A stretch of 37,103 nucleotides of DNA from JAIRTY01 sp050257395 (GTDB lineage: Bacteria > Actinomycetota > Actinomycetes > Streptosporangiales > Streptosporangiaceae). A model generated the notes under the pieces. It did no database searches. It was not told the DNA's origin and was given only the letters and a program-made list of their open reading frames with translations. Positions within the stretch are counted from its first letter, which is position 1; the number at the start of each line of letters is the position of its first letter. The stretch covers positions 1 through 37,103 of the forward strand of contig JBLMWU010000323.1 in the NCBI GenBank assembly GCA_050257395.1. Direction: 5' to 3'. The position numbers and the translations under genes were made by a program. Positions 1-7,252 of this stretch are shown here, piece by piece.

Positions 1-35
1 GGCAGCAGGCCGGGGCGCGCCCGCCCACAATTGGG

Positions 36-68
36 GCCCGGGCTGGCTGACGCACGCCCAGCCCGGGC
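36..68 (+). terminator. Inverted repeat before prfA, probable terminator of the upstream gene
   Basis: Two perfectly complementary 11-bp arms (36-46, GCCCGGGCTGG, and 58-68) are separated by an 11-nt loop. No T tract follows, which is common for actinobacterial terminators. The stem lies 50 nt before the prfA start and most likely closes the gene to the left of the window (rpmE in the usual actinobacterial order; inferred, not seen). Confidence 0.5.
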
Positions 69-118
69 GAGGGCCGGAAGAGCGAGAGGGAAGACGGATT
101 CAGCAGCGGAGGGACACG

Positions 119-1189
119 GTGTTTGACCGGCTCGGCGAGCTGGCTGACGAGCATGCCGTACTGGAGCGTGACCTCGCCGACCCTGCCGTGCACGCGGACC
201 CGGAGCGGGCCCGGGCGCTCGGCCGCCGCTACGCGGAGCTGACCCCGGTCGTGCACGCCTACCGCGAGTGGCGGCAGGCGGGTGAGGACGAGCAGGCGGC
301 GAGGGAGCTGGCCCGGGAGGACTCCTCGTTCGCCGCCGAGGCGGAGCAGCTCGCCGGGCGGCGCACCGAGCTGGAGTCGGAGCTGCGGGACCTGCTCGCG
401 CCCCGCGACCCCAGCGACGCCAGGGACGTCATCCTCGAGGTCAAGGCCGGCGAGGGCGGCGAGGAGTCCGCCCTGTTCGCCGGTGACCTGCTGCGGATGT
501 ACCTGCGCTACGCCGAGCGCAGGGGCTGGAAGACCGAGCTGCTGGACGCCACCGTGACCGGCCTGGGCGGGTACAAGGACGCCACTGTCGCCGTGAAAGG
601 CCGCCCGTCCGCCAGCGGCGGCGGCGTGTGGGCCCGGCTCAAGTACGAGGGCGGGGTGCACCGGGTCCAGCGGGTCCCGGTCACCGAGTCGCAGGGCCGC
701 ATCCACACCTCGGCGGCCGGGGTGCTGGTGATGCCCGAAGCCGACCCGGTCGAGATCACCATCGACCCCGGTGACCTGCGGGTGGACGTGTTCCGCTCGT
801 CCGGCCCCGGCGGGCAGAGCGTGAACACCACCGACTCGGCGGTGCGGATCACCCACCTGCCCACCGGGATCGTGGTCTCCTGCCAGAACGAGAAGAGCCA
901 GCTGCAGAACAAGGAGCAGGCGCTGCGGATCCTGCGGGCCAGGCTGCTGGCCCAGGCGCAGGAGGAGGCGGAGGTCAAGGCGGCCGCCGAGCGGCGCAGC
1001 CAGGTCCGCACCGTGGACCGCTCCCAGCGGGTCCGCACCTACAACTTCCCGGAGAACCGCATCTCCGATCACCGGGTCGGCTACAAGGCCCACAACCTGG
1101 ACCAGGTCCTCGACGGTGACCTGGACGCGGTGATCGCCGCCCTGGTCGAGGCCGACCACGCCGCCCGGGCCGACGCCAACGGAGCCTGA
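119..1189 (+). CDS. prfA: Peptide chain release factor 1 (RF1)
   Basis: Cytosolic class I release factor that reads UAA and UAG and triggers hydrolysis of peptidyl-tRNA on the ribosome. The 356 aa are the usual family length. Residues 187-189 (PVT) occupy the codon-recognition tripeptide position expected for RF1. The catalytic GGQ motif is at 231-233 within RSSGPGGQSVNTTDS; its Gln is the residue methylated by PrmC, encoded 5 nt downstream. The GTG start at 119 is supported by GGAGGG at 108-113, 5 nt upstream. The RF1-type tripeptide and the coupling to prmC argue for RF1 over RF2. Confidence 0.96.
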   Translation: MFDRLGELADEHAVLERDLADPAVHADPERARALGRRYAELTPVVHAYREWRQAGEDEQAARELAREDSSFAAEAEQLAGRRTELESELRDLLAPRDPSDARDVILEVKAGEGGEESALFAGDLLRMYLRYAERRGWKTELLDATVTGLGGYKDATVAVKGRPSASGGGVWARLKYEGGVHRVQRVPVTESQGRIHTSAAGVLVMPEADPVEITIDPGDLRVDVFRSSGPGGQSVNTTDSAVRITHLPTGIVVSCQNEKSQLQNKEQALRILRARLLAQAQEEAEVKAAAERRSQVRTVDRSQRVRTYNFPENRISDHRVGYKAHNLDQVLDGDLDAVIAALVEADHAARADANGA

Positions 1190-1194
1190 GCCTG

Positions 1195-2052
1195 GTGAGC
1201 TTGCTGCTCGACGAAATCGCGCTCGCGACCGTCCGGCTCGCCGAGGCCGGGGTGGATTCGCCGCGGGCGGACGCCGAGATCATCGCCGCCCATGTGCACG
1301 GGGTCCGGCGCAGCGAGCTGCACCGGGTGCCCGACGCCGGGTTCGACCCGCGGTTCTGGGACGAGGTCGCCCGGCGGGAGGCGCGGGAACCGCTCCAGCA
1401 CATCACCGGCCTGGCGTACTTCCGCTACCTGGAGCTCGAGGTCGGGCCCGGGGTGTTCGTGCCGCGCCCGGAGACCGAGGTGATGACCGGCTGGGCCATC
1501 GACCAGCTGCGCGAGATGGACGTGGCCGAGCCGCTGGTGGCCGACCTGGGCACCGGCTCGGGGGCCATCGCGCTGGCGATCGCCCAGGAGGTGCCGCGGG
1601 CCCGGGTGCACGCGGTGGAGGCCGACCCGCTGGCCCGCCAGTGGGCCGGCAAGAACATCGCCCGCACCGCGGAAGCCGCCCCGCACACGGCGGGCCGGGT
1701 CACCCTGTACGCCGCCGACTTCGCCGATCCGGCTGACCTGCCGGCCGGCTCGTTCGACCTGGTGGTCAGCAACCCGCCCTACATCCCGGTGGACGCCTCG
1801 GTGCCGCCGGAGGTGGGGGAGTATGACCCGTCCGCGGCCCTGTGGAGCGGCGCCGACGGCCTGGACGCGATCCGGGTGATCGAGGCCGTGGCCAGGCGGT
1901 TGCTGCGGCCGGACGGGCTGGTGGCCGTCGAGCACGGCGCGCCCCAGGGGGCCGCGGTGTACTGGGTGTTCGCCGAGGAGCGCGGCTGGCGGGACACCCG
2001 CAACCACAAGGACCTGGCCGGCCGCGACCGCTTCGTCACCGCCCGCTGGTGA
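1195..2052 (+). CDS. prmC: Release factor glutamine methyltransferase PrmC (HemK)
   Basis: SAM-dependent N5-methyltransferase that modifies the GGQ glutamine of RF1 and RF2. The 285 aa contain the N-terminal substrate-binding helical domain with EPLQHITG near 65-72 and RPETE at 91-95. The SAM-binding motif DLGTGSGAIAL is at 117-127, and the catalytic NPPY at 193-196 is followed by IPVD as in the family. The GTG start is 5 nt after the prfA stop, so the two are surely co-transcribed. The stop is followed after 12 nt by a 117-bp dispersed repeat, so the operon with prfA probably ends here. Confidence 0.95.
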   Translation: MSLLLDEIALATVRLAEAGVDSPRADAEIIAAHVHGVRRSELHRVPDAGFDPRFWDEVARREAREPLQHITGLAYFRYLELEVGPGVFVPRPETEVMTGWAIDQLREMDVAEPLVADLGTGSGAIALAIAQEVPRARVHAVEADPLARQWAGKNIARTAEAAPHTAGRVTLYAADFADPADLPAGSFDLVVSNPPYIPVDASVPPEVGEYDPSAALWSGADGLDAIRVIEAVARRLLRPDGLVAVEHGAPQGAAVYWVFAEERGWRDTRNHKDLAGRDRFVTARW

Positions 2053-2064
2053 ATGACCGGGGCC

Positions 2065-2181
2065 TTTTCTGGCCCTCGCTCGCCTCCGGGCCGCTGGGAC
2101 CCGCCGTCTTCCCTCCTCGCTCCGGCTCCTTCGCCGCCTCGCTCGTCAGTCCAGACGGCGGCGCGGCCCTTCGGCTCGCTC
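2065..2181. repeat. 117-bp dispersed intergenic repeat, copy 1
   Basis: This stretch between prmC and tsaC is the reverse complement of 15873-15989 with 4 mismatches in 117 positions by hand alignment. It contains a 9-bp inverted repeat (2101-2109 and 2153-2161, CCGCCGTCT/AGACGGCGG) and one strongly pyrimidine-rich strand. It starts 12 nt after the prmC stop and ends 47 nt before tsaC. Several reading frames are open through it, so it can produce spurious ORF calls. No transposase or target-site duplication is visible. A structured intergenic element or terminator-like unit is the simplest reading. Confidence 0.88.
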
Positions 2182-2228
2182 GGGTGGGTGGAACTGGCCG
2201 TCCCGTGAGCGTGGAAGGATAGGCAGCC

Positions 2229-2888
2229 ATGAGCGCACGGTATGACTGCGCGGACCCCGGGCAGCGGGCGGCCGGGCTGGCGGAGGCCGCCGCCGTCCTG
2301 CGCAAGGGAGAGCTGGCGGTGCTGCCCACCGACACGGTGTACGGCGTGGCCGCGGACGCGTTCTCCCCGCCCGCGGTGGCCGCGCTGCTGGCGGCGAAGG
2401 GCCGCGGCCGGGACATGCCCCCGCCGGTCCTGGTGGGCACCGTCCGGGCGGCTTCCGCCCTGGTCGAGGAGCTCAGCCAGTTCGCCAAGGACCTGATCGA
2501 GGAGTTCTGGCCGGGGGCGCTGACCCTGGTCTGCCGGGCCAGCCGGACGCTGAGCTGGGACCTGGGGGACGCCAAGGGCACGGTGGCGGTCCGGATGCCG
2601 CTGCACCCGGTCGCGCTGGACCTGCTCAAGGAGGTCGGCCCGCTGGCGGTGAGCAGCGCGAACCGCTCCGGGGAACCGCCCGCCACCACCATGGCCGATG
2701 CCGAAGCGCAGCTCGGCGAGTCCGTGGCGGTGTACCTGGACGGGGGCGCCTGCCCGGGGCCGGTGCCGTCCACCATGGTGGACCTGACCGGGCCGGTGCC
2801 CCGGCTGCTGCGGCGCGGGGTCATCCCGGTGGACCGGCTGCGCCGGGTGATCACCCTGGTCGTCGAGGATGATCTGGACGGGGAGTGA
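2229..2888 (+). CDS. L-threonylcarbamoyladenylate synthase (TsaC/Sua5/YrdC family)
   Basis: Makes threonylcarbamoyl-AMP from threonine, bicarbonate and ATP, the first step of t6A37 tRNA modification. The 219 aa fit a single YrdC domain, so this is the short TsaC form without a Sua5 C-terminal domain. Visible motifs are LPTDTVYGVAADA at 32-44, the KGRGRDMPPP loop from K57, and SSANRSGEPPATT in the second half, which binds nucleotide and threonine in this family. The ATG at 2229 has GGAAGGA at 2213-2219. It is separated from prmC by the 117-bp repeat, so it may have its own promoter. Confidence 0.93.
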   Translation: MSARYDCADPGQRAAGLAEAAAVLRKGELAVLPTDTVYGVAADAFSPPAVAALLAAKGRGRDMPPPVLVGTVRAASALVEELSQFAKDLIEEFWPGALTLVCRASRTLSWDLGDAKGTVAVRMPLHPVALDLLKEVGPLAVSSANRSGEPPATTMADAEAQLGESVAVYLDGGACPGPVPSTMVDLTGPVPRLLRRGVIPVDRLRRVITLVVEDDLDGE

Positions 2889-2898
2889 CCGGGGCCGG

Positions 2899-2928
2899 CG
2901 GGCGGCGCCGGCGGCGGCGGGCCGCCCG
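2899..2928 (+). terminator. Terminator-like hairpin after tsaC
   Basis: Perfect 8-bp arms CGGGCGGC (2899-2906) and GCCGCCCG (2921-2928) with a 14-nt GC-rich loop, 11 nt after the tsaC stop. There is no T run. The location before a new -10-like hexamer (2967-2972) fits transcription termination. Confidence 0.4.
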
Positions 2929-2966
2929 TACTGCAGGGGCTGAGCACCCGGCGGCAACCGGTGCCC

Positions 2967-2972
2967 TAGAGT
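2967..2972 (+). promoter_or_regulatory. Probable -10 element (TAGAGT) for the wecA-like gene
   Basis: TAGAGT matches the actinobacterial TAnnnT -10 pattern and predicts a transcript start near 2979-2981, 35 nt before the ATG at 3016. No clear -35 is visible. The hexamer overlaps a possible upstream in-frame GTG at 2971, which argues against using that start. Confidence 0.4.
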
Positions 2973-3015
2973 GGGTTCTGATGCTCGCCGAACCGCTGTG
3001 GGCCACGGTGGGGCC

Positions 3016-4467
3016 ATGCACGAGTACATCCTGACGCTGCTGGCCGCCGCGGCTGTCACCTATCTGCTCACCCCGCTGGTGAGGGTCTTCGCCGTCCGGG
3101 TCGGGGCCCTGCACGCCGCCCGCGACCGGGATGTCCACGTCGCGCCGACCCCGCTGCTCGGCGGGTTCGCCATGTACGGCGGGCTGGCCGTCGGCCTGCT
3201 GGTGGCCAGCCGCCTGCCCGGGCTCAGCGGCGCCTTCGTCGGGACCAACATGGCCAAGGGCCTGCTGCTGGCGGGCGGCCTCATCGTCGTCATGGGGTTC
3301 GTGGACGACCGCTGGGGGATGGGGGCCGTCAGCAAGCTGGCCGGCCAGGTGGCGGCGGGCGTGATCCTGGTCTGGAGCGGCGCCGCGATCACCTGGCTGC
3401 CGGGGCCGAACCGGATGATCCTCGGGCTGACCTCCGACCAGGGGACCGCGCTCACGATCCTGGTGGTCGTGGTGACCATCAACGCGGTCAACTTCATCGA
3501 CGGGCTGGACGGCCTGGCCGCGGGCATCGTCGGGATCGGCGCGGCGGCGTTCTTCGCCTACTACTTCACGCTGACCCACCGGCTGAACCTGGCCGACCAG
3601 ACCGGCCCGGCGCTGGCCTCCGCCGTGCTCACCGGGGTCTGCCTGGGCTTCCTGCCGCACAACTTCCACCGCGCCAAGATCTTCATGGGCGACACCGGCT
3701 CGATGCTGATCGGGCTGCTGCTCGCCTATGCGCCCATCTCGAGCCTGGCCGCGCTCGACCCGTACTCGCTGACCGACCAGGCCGCGTACGCGGGCGGCAC
3801 CGTGAACCGGTTCGGCACCATCCTGCCGCTGCTGCTGCCCGCCGCCATCCTGCTGATCCCGTACGCCGACCTGGCCATGGCCGTGGTGCGCCGCGCCCGG
3901 GCCGGCCTGTCGCCCTTCGCGGCCGACCGCAAGCACCTCCACCACCGGCTGCTCGACATCGGCCACTCGCACCGCCGCAGCGTGCTCATCCTCTACCTGT
4001 GGGCGGCCCTGTTCGCGGGCAGCGTGACCGGGCTGTCGATCGTGCGGACGCCGCTGCTCGTGCTGGCCGCGGTCACCGCCGGCGGCATGCTGGCGCTGCT
4101 GCTGGTGTCGATGCCGAGGCTGCGCTGGTGGGCCCGGCCCCGCCAGCCCGCCCCGGTTACCGCCCAGCCGCGCCCGCGCCCGGTGCCGGCCGCGGCCGGC
4201 GTGCGGGCCGCTGGCACGCCCCCGGAACGGGCCACGCCCCCGGAACGGGCCAGGCGCGCCGCCAGCGCCCCGCAGCACGAGAGCATCCCGGAGGGCCTGC
4301 GGTCGGACTCGCCCTCGTGGCTCGCGGAGGCCGCGCCCCCCGGGCAGGAAGGCGAGCCGGGCCTCGCCACCCCGTCACCGCCGGTGATCCCGGCCGCCGG
4401 GTTCCCGGCCGGCCGCGGCCGCCCGCCCGCGCCGCCGGCCTGGCAGTCGCGCGGGCCGGGCGAGTGA
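3016..4467 (+). CDS. wecA: Polyprenyl-phosphate N-acetylglucosaminyl-1-phosphate transferase (MraY/WecA family)
   Basis: Polytopic membrane enzyme that transfers a sugar-1-phosphate (GlcNAc in the WecA branch) to a C50/C55 lipid carrier, starting wall polysaccharide synthesis. Family motifs are present: D97-D98 in VDDRWGMG, N159-F-I-D162-G-L-D165 for Mg2+ and catalysis, GDTGS at 225-229, and the WecA-type HLHH at 307-310. About ten membrane segments are followed by a Pro/Ala-rich tail from about residue 375 to 483. That tail includes a tandem duplication of TPPERA. The ATG at 3016 is chosen over GTG 2971 because MHEYILTLL fits the family start and a -10-like hexamer overlaps the GTG. The position just before the atp genes matches Mycobacterium rfe/wecA. 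Confidence 0.87.
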   Translation: MHEYILTLLAAAAVTYLLTPLVRVFAVRVGALHAARDRDVHVAPTPLLGGFAMYGGLAVGLLVASRLPGLSGAFVGTNMAKGLLLAGGLIVVMGFVDDRWGMGAVSKLAGQVAAGVILVWSGAAITWLPGPNRMILGLTSDQGTALTILVVVVTINAVNFIDGLDGLAAGIVGIGAAAFFAYYFTLTHRLNLADQTGPALASAVLTGVCLGFLPHNFHRAKIFMGDTGSMLIGLLLAYAPISSLAALDPYSLTDQAAYAGGTVNRFGTILPLLLPAAILLIPYADLAMAVVRRARAGLSPFAADRKHLHHRLLDIGHSHRRSVLILYLWAALFAGSVTGLSIVRTPLLVLAAVTAGGMLALLLVSMPRLRWWARPRQPAPVTAQPRPRPVPAAAGVRAAGTPPERATPPERARRAASAPQHESIPEGLRSDSPSWLAEAAPPGQEGEPGLATPSPPVIPAAGFPAGRGRPPAPPAWQSRGPGE

Positions 4468-4507
4468 CCCGCTGCTGGCCAGCGGCACCGGCGGGGCGCC
4501 CCGACCG

Positions 4508-4531
4508 GCTGCTGGCGGTATCGCCAGCAGC
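4508..4531 (+). terminator. Intrinsic terminator-like hairpin after wecA
   Basis: A perfect 10-bp stem (GCTGCTGGCG at 4508-4517 with CGCCAGCAGC at 4522-4531) closed by the tetraloop GTAT, 40 nt after the wecA stop. It separates wecA from the regulatory region of the atp operon, suggesting that the atp genes have their own promoter. Confidence 0.6.
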
Positions 4532-4544
4532 GTCCCGTAGCTCA

Positions 4545-4580
4545 CAGCTGGTTACCTTTCTCACAGTCGGTAACCTGCTG
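4545..4580. promoter_or_regulatory. Operator-like palindrome GGTTACC-N12-GGTAACC upstream of the atp operon
   Basis: Arms 4545-4556 (CAGCTGGTTACC) and 4569-4580 are complementary at 11 of 12 positions around a 12-nt spacer. The same heptamers recur as a group at 14148-14209 before the GMC oxidoreductase gene. The site lies in an AT-richer patch of the 319-nt wecA-atpI gap. The factor that binds is unknown. Confidence 0.4.
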
Positions 4581-4599
4581 AGCCGGTGCTGAATTAGCT

Positions 4600-4615
4600 T
4601 GTGATATCTTTCACG
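4600..4615. promoter_or_regulatory. Rex-like redox operator upstream of the atp operon
   Basis: TGTGATATCTTTCACG matches 10 of the 12 defined positions of the 16-bp Rex operator pattern TGTGAA-N4-TTCACA known from Streptomyces, where the NADH-sensing repressor Rex controls respiratory operons. It lies 187 nt before atpI and 31 nt before the possible leader ORF. The assignment to Rex is an inference; no rex gene is in the window. Confidence 0.45.
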
Positions 4616-4645
4616 AGCAGCCACTCAAGGACGAGTGAGGGGGCC

Positions 4646-4786
4646 GTGATACGTTTCGCTCACCTGGCGGCGCGCAAGCGCTCCCCAGGCGGGAACGCCG
4701 TCTGGACGGGCCTGCGCCGCCCCGGGGGCGGCTTCGCGTACCGGCTGGTCACGCGTCCTTCCGAACACCTTTCCGGAGCCACTTAG
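4646..4786 (+). CDS. Possible 46-codon leader ORF translationally coupled to atpI
   Basis: A GTG-initiated ORF of 46 codons (MIRFAHLAARKRSPGG...) has a purine-rich GAGGGG at 4637-4642 four nt upstream. It ends with TAG at 4784-4786, immediately abutting the atpI ATG at 4787. The product is basic and has no family I recognise. About 78% of its third codon positions are G or C, lower than in the surrounding genes, so coding is uncertain. If translated, terminating ribosomes could reinitiate at atpI. It could equally be untranslated leader. The rest of the wecA-atpI gap holds the hairpin and the two operators listed separately. Confidence 0.3.
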   Translation: MIRFAHLAARKRSPGGNAVWTGLRRPGGGFAYRLVTRPSEHLSGAT

Positions 4787-5191
4787 ATGCTGTCGAGCTA
4801 CGGCCTTGTCCTGCGGCGATCGGTGCTGGTCACCGCCGCCGCGGCCGCGATCATGGTCGCCGTGTGCGGCGCCGTGGGCGGGGTCAAGGGCCTGGTCGGG
4901 GCGGTGCTCGCGGTGGCTCTGGTGGCGGCCTTCTTCGGGATCAGCGTGCTCGTGGTGAGCCGCGCGGCCCGCAAGAGCCAGCAGGCGGCGATGGTGGCCG
5001 CGATCTCCACGTATCTGGCGAAGATTGTTGTCCTGTTGTTCATCGTGGCCCGCTTCAGCGGCACCACGGCCTTCAACGGCAAGCTCTTCGGCATCACCGC
5101 GATCGCGTGCATCCTCGCCTGGACCGGGGCCCAGGCTGTGAACTCCATGCGGCTCAAGGTGCCCTACGTCGAGCCGGACGGGAAACGGTGA
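4787..5191 (+). CDS. atpI: ATP synthase protein I-like membrane protein (AtpI)
   Basis: Small integral membrane protein of 134 aa at the head of the F1Fo operon; AtpI proteins are thought to help c-ring assembly. About four hydrophobic segments are visible (roughly 12-30, 34-55, 68-88, 96-116) with a basic RAARKS loop near 59-64. The sequence resembles the atpI gene product of Streptomyces atp operons. GGAG at 4775-4778 precedes the ATG, and a TAG lies directly before it. This is the longer, ATP-synt_I-like member; a second small AtpZ-like protein follows. Confidence 0.8.
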   Translation: MLSSYGLVLRRSVLVTAAAAAIMVAVCGAVGGVKGLVGAVLAVALVAAFFGISVLVVSRAARKSQQAAMVAAISTYLAKIVVLLFIVARFSGTTAFNGKLFGITAIACILAWTGAQAVNSMRLKVPYVEPDGKR

Positions 5192-5270
5192 GACGTGGGA
5201 ACCCATCGACGTGCGGACTGCCAGCTGCGGCCCGGGCAGGAGGCTGCCCGCGCCCGGCCGCCGGCCAGCC

Positions 5271-5501
5271 ATGACCGGGACGTCCCGGCAGCCGAAGCCC
5301 GGCCGCAGGCCTGCGCCGGACAGCGAGCACGCCGGCTGGGCCATTTTCAGCTACCTGCTCGGCGGCATGGCCGTGTACGGCGGCATCGGCTGGCTGATCG
5401 GCCGGTGGGCCGGGCATACGGCCGCGTTCTTCGCGGGTGGGATGATAGTCGGCCTGGCCCTGGCCCTGGCCCTGGTGATCTTCCGCTACGGCAGGTCCTG
5501 A
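5271..5501 (+). CDS. AtpZ/AtpI-family small membrane protein
   Basis: A 76-aa protein (from ATG 5271) with two membrane segments: about 24-46 (AIFSYLLGGMAVYGG, then IGWLIGRWAG) and about 50-72 (ending VIFRYGRS). The Gly-rich GWLIGRW pattern between the helices is typical of the AtpZ/ATPase_gene1 family encoded beside F1Fo operons. The start is uncertain: GTG 5211 would give 96 aa. A strong AGGAGG at 5238-5243 sits partly in the GAGG loop of a 7-bp hairpin (5233-5250) and is 27 nt from the ATG, so it does not decide the start. It lies between atpI and atpB. Confidence 0.65.
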   Translation: MTGTSRQPKPGRRPAPDSEHAGWAIFSYLLGGMAVYGGIGWLIGRWAGHTAAFFAGGMIVGLALALALVIFRYGRS

Positions 5502-5550
5502 CCGCGGCCCGGCCGTCTGCCTTCAGCTGTGACTTCCGAGGGAGTGAGTT

Positions 5551-6357
5551 GTGAGTGACGTACCGGTAGTCGTCGCCAGCGGTTGCCATATCTTCACCGG
5601 ATGCGGCTACCCGGCGCCGTCGCTCAACGACTTCTTCTTCAAGCCGATCTTCACCATCGGCTCGTTCAGCTTCAACAAGCCGATGCTGCTGGCCGTTCTC
5701 ACCATGCTGGTGGTGGTCGCCTTCTTCTGGGCGGCCTTCGCCAGGCCGAAGATCGTGCCGCGGGGCGTGCAGAACGTCGGCGAGCTGGGCGTGCTGTTCG
5801 TCCGCGACCAGATCCTGCGGCCGTTCCTGGGCAAGAAGGGCGACGGCTACCTGCCGTTCCTGGTGTCGCTGTTCTTCTTCATCTGGATCATGAACCTGTG
5901 GGAGGTCATCCCGGTCGCCCAGTTCCCGGTGCCGGCCCACATCGCGTTCGCCTGGATCCTGGTGGCGATGGTGTGGATCACCTACATGACCGTCGGCATC
6001 GTGAAGCAGGGCCCGCTGAAGTTCTTCAAGAACATGGCGATCCCCGGCGAGGTGCCGTGGTGGATCCTGTGGCTGCTGGTCCCGGTGGAGCTGGCCTCCA
6101 ACATCCTGATCCGGCCGTTCACGCTGGGCGTGCGGCTCTTCGCCAACATGTTCGCCGGCCACATCCTGCTGCTGGTCTTCTACTCCGCGACCTGGTACCT
6201 GACGAGCCTGAGCTTCGCCGCCGTGTTCGCGGCCGGCTCGTTCGTGATGGTCTTCGTGATCACCGCGTTCGAGCTGCTGATCCAGTTCCTGCAGGCCTAC
6301 ATCTTCACCACCCTGACCGCCACCTACATCGCGGGTTCGCTGGAAGCCGCGCACTGA
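5551..6357 (+). CDS. atpB: F1Fo ATP synthase subunit a
   Basis: Membrane stator subunit that forms the proton half-channels against the c ring. The 268 aa have five to six membrane helices. The essential channel arginine is R195 in the conserved stretch LGVRLFANMFAGH. The GTG start at 5551 is backed by GAGGGAG at 5538-5544, 6 nt upstream. The family N-terminal extracytoplasmic segment is present (GCGYPAPSLNDFFFKP). It is the third coding unit of the atp operon and is followed by a 65-nt gap with a hairpin before atpE. Confidence 0.96.
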   Translation: MSDVPVVVASGCHIFTGCGYPAPSLNDFFFKPIFTIGSFSFNKPMLLAVLTMLVVVAFFWAAFARPKIVPRGVQNVGELGVLFVRDQILRPFLGKKGDGYLPFLVSLFFFIWIMNLWEVIPVAQFPVPAHIAFAWILVAMVWITYMTVGIVKQGPLKFFKNMAIPGEVPWWILWLLVPVELASNILIRPFTLGVRLFANMFAGHILLLVFYSATWYLTSLSFAAVFAAGSFVMVFVITAFELLIQFLQAYIFTTLTATYIAGSLEAAH

Positions 6358-6374
6358 CCCGTAGCTGAAAGCCC

Positions 6375-6396
6375 GCTGGCGGGGCAGCCCGCCGGC
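6375..6396 (+). other. Hairpin in the atpB-atpE gap
   Basis: GGCGGG (6378-6383), loop GCAG and CCCGCC (6388-6393) form a perfect 6-bp stem that extends to 9 pairs with one G-U (6375-6396). It is 18 nt after the atpB stop and just before the A/G-rich ribosome-binding region of atpE. It could act in mRNA processing or in raising c-subunit translation; function not shown. Confidence 0.45.
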
Positions 6397-6422
6397 TGAA
6401 GAAGAGAAGGAACGAAGAAGAA

Positions 6423-6674
6423 ATGCTCGAAATCGCACCGCACGTGCTCGCCGCCGGCCCCACCGTCGCCGGCCGCCTCGGCGCCGTCGCCTACGGCCTG
6501 GCCGCCATCGGCCCGGGTGTCGGCATCGGCCTCATCTTCGGGCACGCCACCGAGGCCATGGCCCGGCAGCCGGAGGCCGCCGGCATGATCCGCGCGAACA
6601 TGTGGGTCGGGTTCGCCCTGGCCGAGGCGCTCGCGCTGATCGGCCTGGTCGCCCCGTTCATCTTCAGCTCCTGA
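6423..6674 (+). CDS. atpE: F1Fo ATP synthase subunit c
   Basis: Proton-carrying ring subunit of 83 aa with two helices (about 19-43 and 56-81). The polar loop contains R48-Q-P50, which contacts F1. The proton-binding carboxylate is E68 in GFALAEALALIGLV. The glycine-rich first helix (AAIGPGVGIGLIFG) packs the ring. The ATG at 6423 follows a purine-rich leader with AAGGA at 6407-6411. The subunit is needed in many copies per complex, and the leader here (purine-rich tract plus upstream hairpin) differs from the other genes of the operon. Confidence 0.97.
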   Translation: MLEIAPHVLAAGPTVAGRLGAVAYGLAAIGPGVGIGLIFGHATEAMARQPEAAGMIRANMWVGFALAEALALIGLVAPFIFSS

Positions 6675-6702
6675 CGGCCACGGCCCGAGAGGTAATCGCA
6701 CC

Positions 6703-7248
6703 GTGTGGTACCACCTAGCAGCCGAGTCAGGCGGGACGAACCCGCTCATCCCCAGCACGGTCGAGCTGGTCTTCGGCGGGCTTGCCTTCTTCGTGGTGTT
6801 CGGCATCCTGGGGAAGATCCTGCTGCCGAGGATCCAGAAGACCCTCGAGGAGCGGACCGACCAGATCGAGGGCGGCCTGCAGCGCGCCGAGGAGGCGCAG
6901 GCCGAGGCCAAGCAGGTCCTGGACCAGTACCGGGCCCAGCTGGCCGAGGCGCGGCAGGAAGCCGCCCGGCTGCGCGAGCAGGCCCGGGAGGAAGGCGCCC
7001 AGATCATCGCGGAGATGCGCGAGCAGGCCGGCGCCGAGGCCCGGCGCCTGGTGGAGGCCGCGCACACGCAGATCGAGGCGGACCGGCAGGCCGCGCTGCA
7101 GGCGCTCAGGACCGAGGTCGGCAGCATCGCGGTCGAGCTGGCCAGCCGGGTGGTCGGCGAGTCCCTCGCCGATGAGGCCCGGCAGGGCCGCATGATCGAC
7201 CGCTTCCTCGCCGAGCTGGAAGCCGAGCCCGAAGCGGCCGGGAGGTAG
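6703..7248 (+). CDS. atpF: F1Fo ATP synthase subunit b
   Basis: Peripheral stalk subunit of 181 aa with one N-terminal membrane helix (about 22-42, ELVFGGLAFFVVFGIL) and a long charged coiled coil rich in E, A, R and Q. A standard-length b, not a b-delta fusion as in mycobacteria. The GTG start at 6703 has GAGAGG about 10 nt upstream. The stop TAG at 7246-7248 abuts the Shine-Dalgarno GGAGG (7241-7245) of atpH, giving a 4-nt gap and probable translational coupling. Confidence 0.95.
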   Translation: MWYHLAAESGGTNPLIPSTVELVFGGLAFFVVFGILGKILLPRIQKTLEERTDQIEGGLQRAEEAQAEAKQVLDQYRAQLAEARQEAARLREQAREEGAQIIAEMREQAGAEARRLVEAAHTQIEADRQAALQALRTEVGSIAVELASRVVGESLADEARQGRMIDRFLAELEAEPEAAGR

Positions 7249-7252
7249 GGAC

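Noticed and set aside
66..95. Possible third, partial copy of the 117-bp repeat before prfA
   Set aside because: Only short blocks (GCGAGGGCCGGAA and GGGAAGACGG) agree and their spacing does not fit the repeat.
2971..3015. GTG start 15 codons upstream of the chosen wecA start
   Set aside because: A -10-like TAGAGT overlaps it and the family N-terminus fits ATG 3016.
1779..3059. 426-codon minus-strand ORF across prmC, the repeat and tsaC
   Set aside because: It is antisense to two well-supported genes, is Arg/Pro/Gly/His-rich as expected from shadow frames at high GC, and crosses the 117-bp repeat.
2851..4278. 475-codon minus-strand ORF opposite wecA
   Set aside because: Composition (Gln/Arg/Gly/His-rich without hydrophobic pattern) is that of an antisense shadow; wecA motifs are clear on the plus strand.
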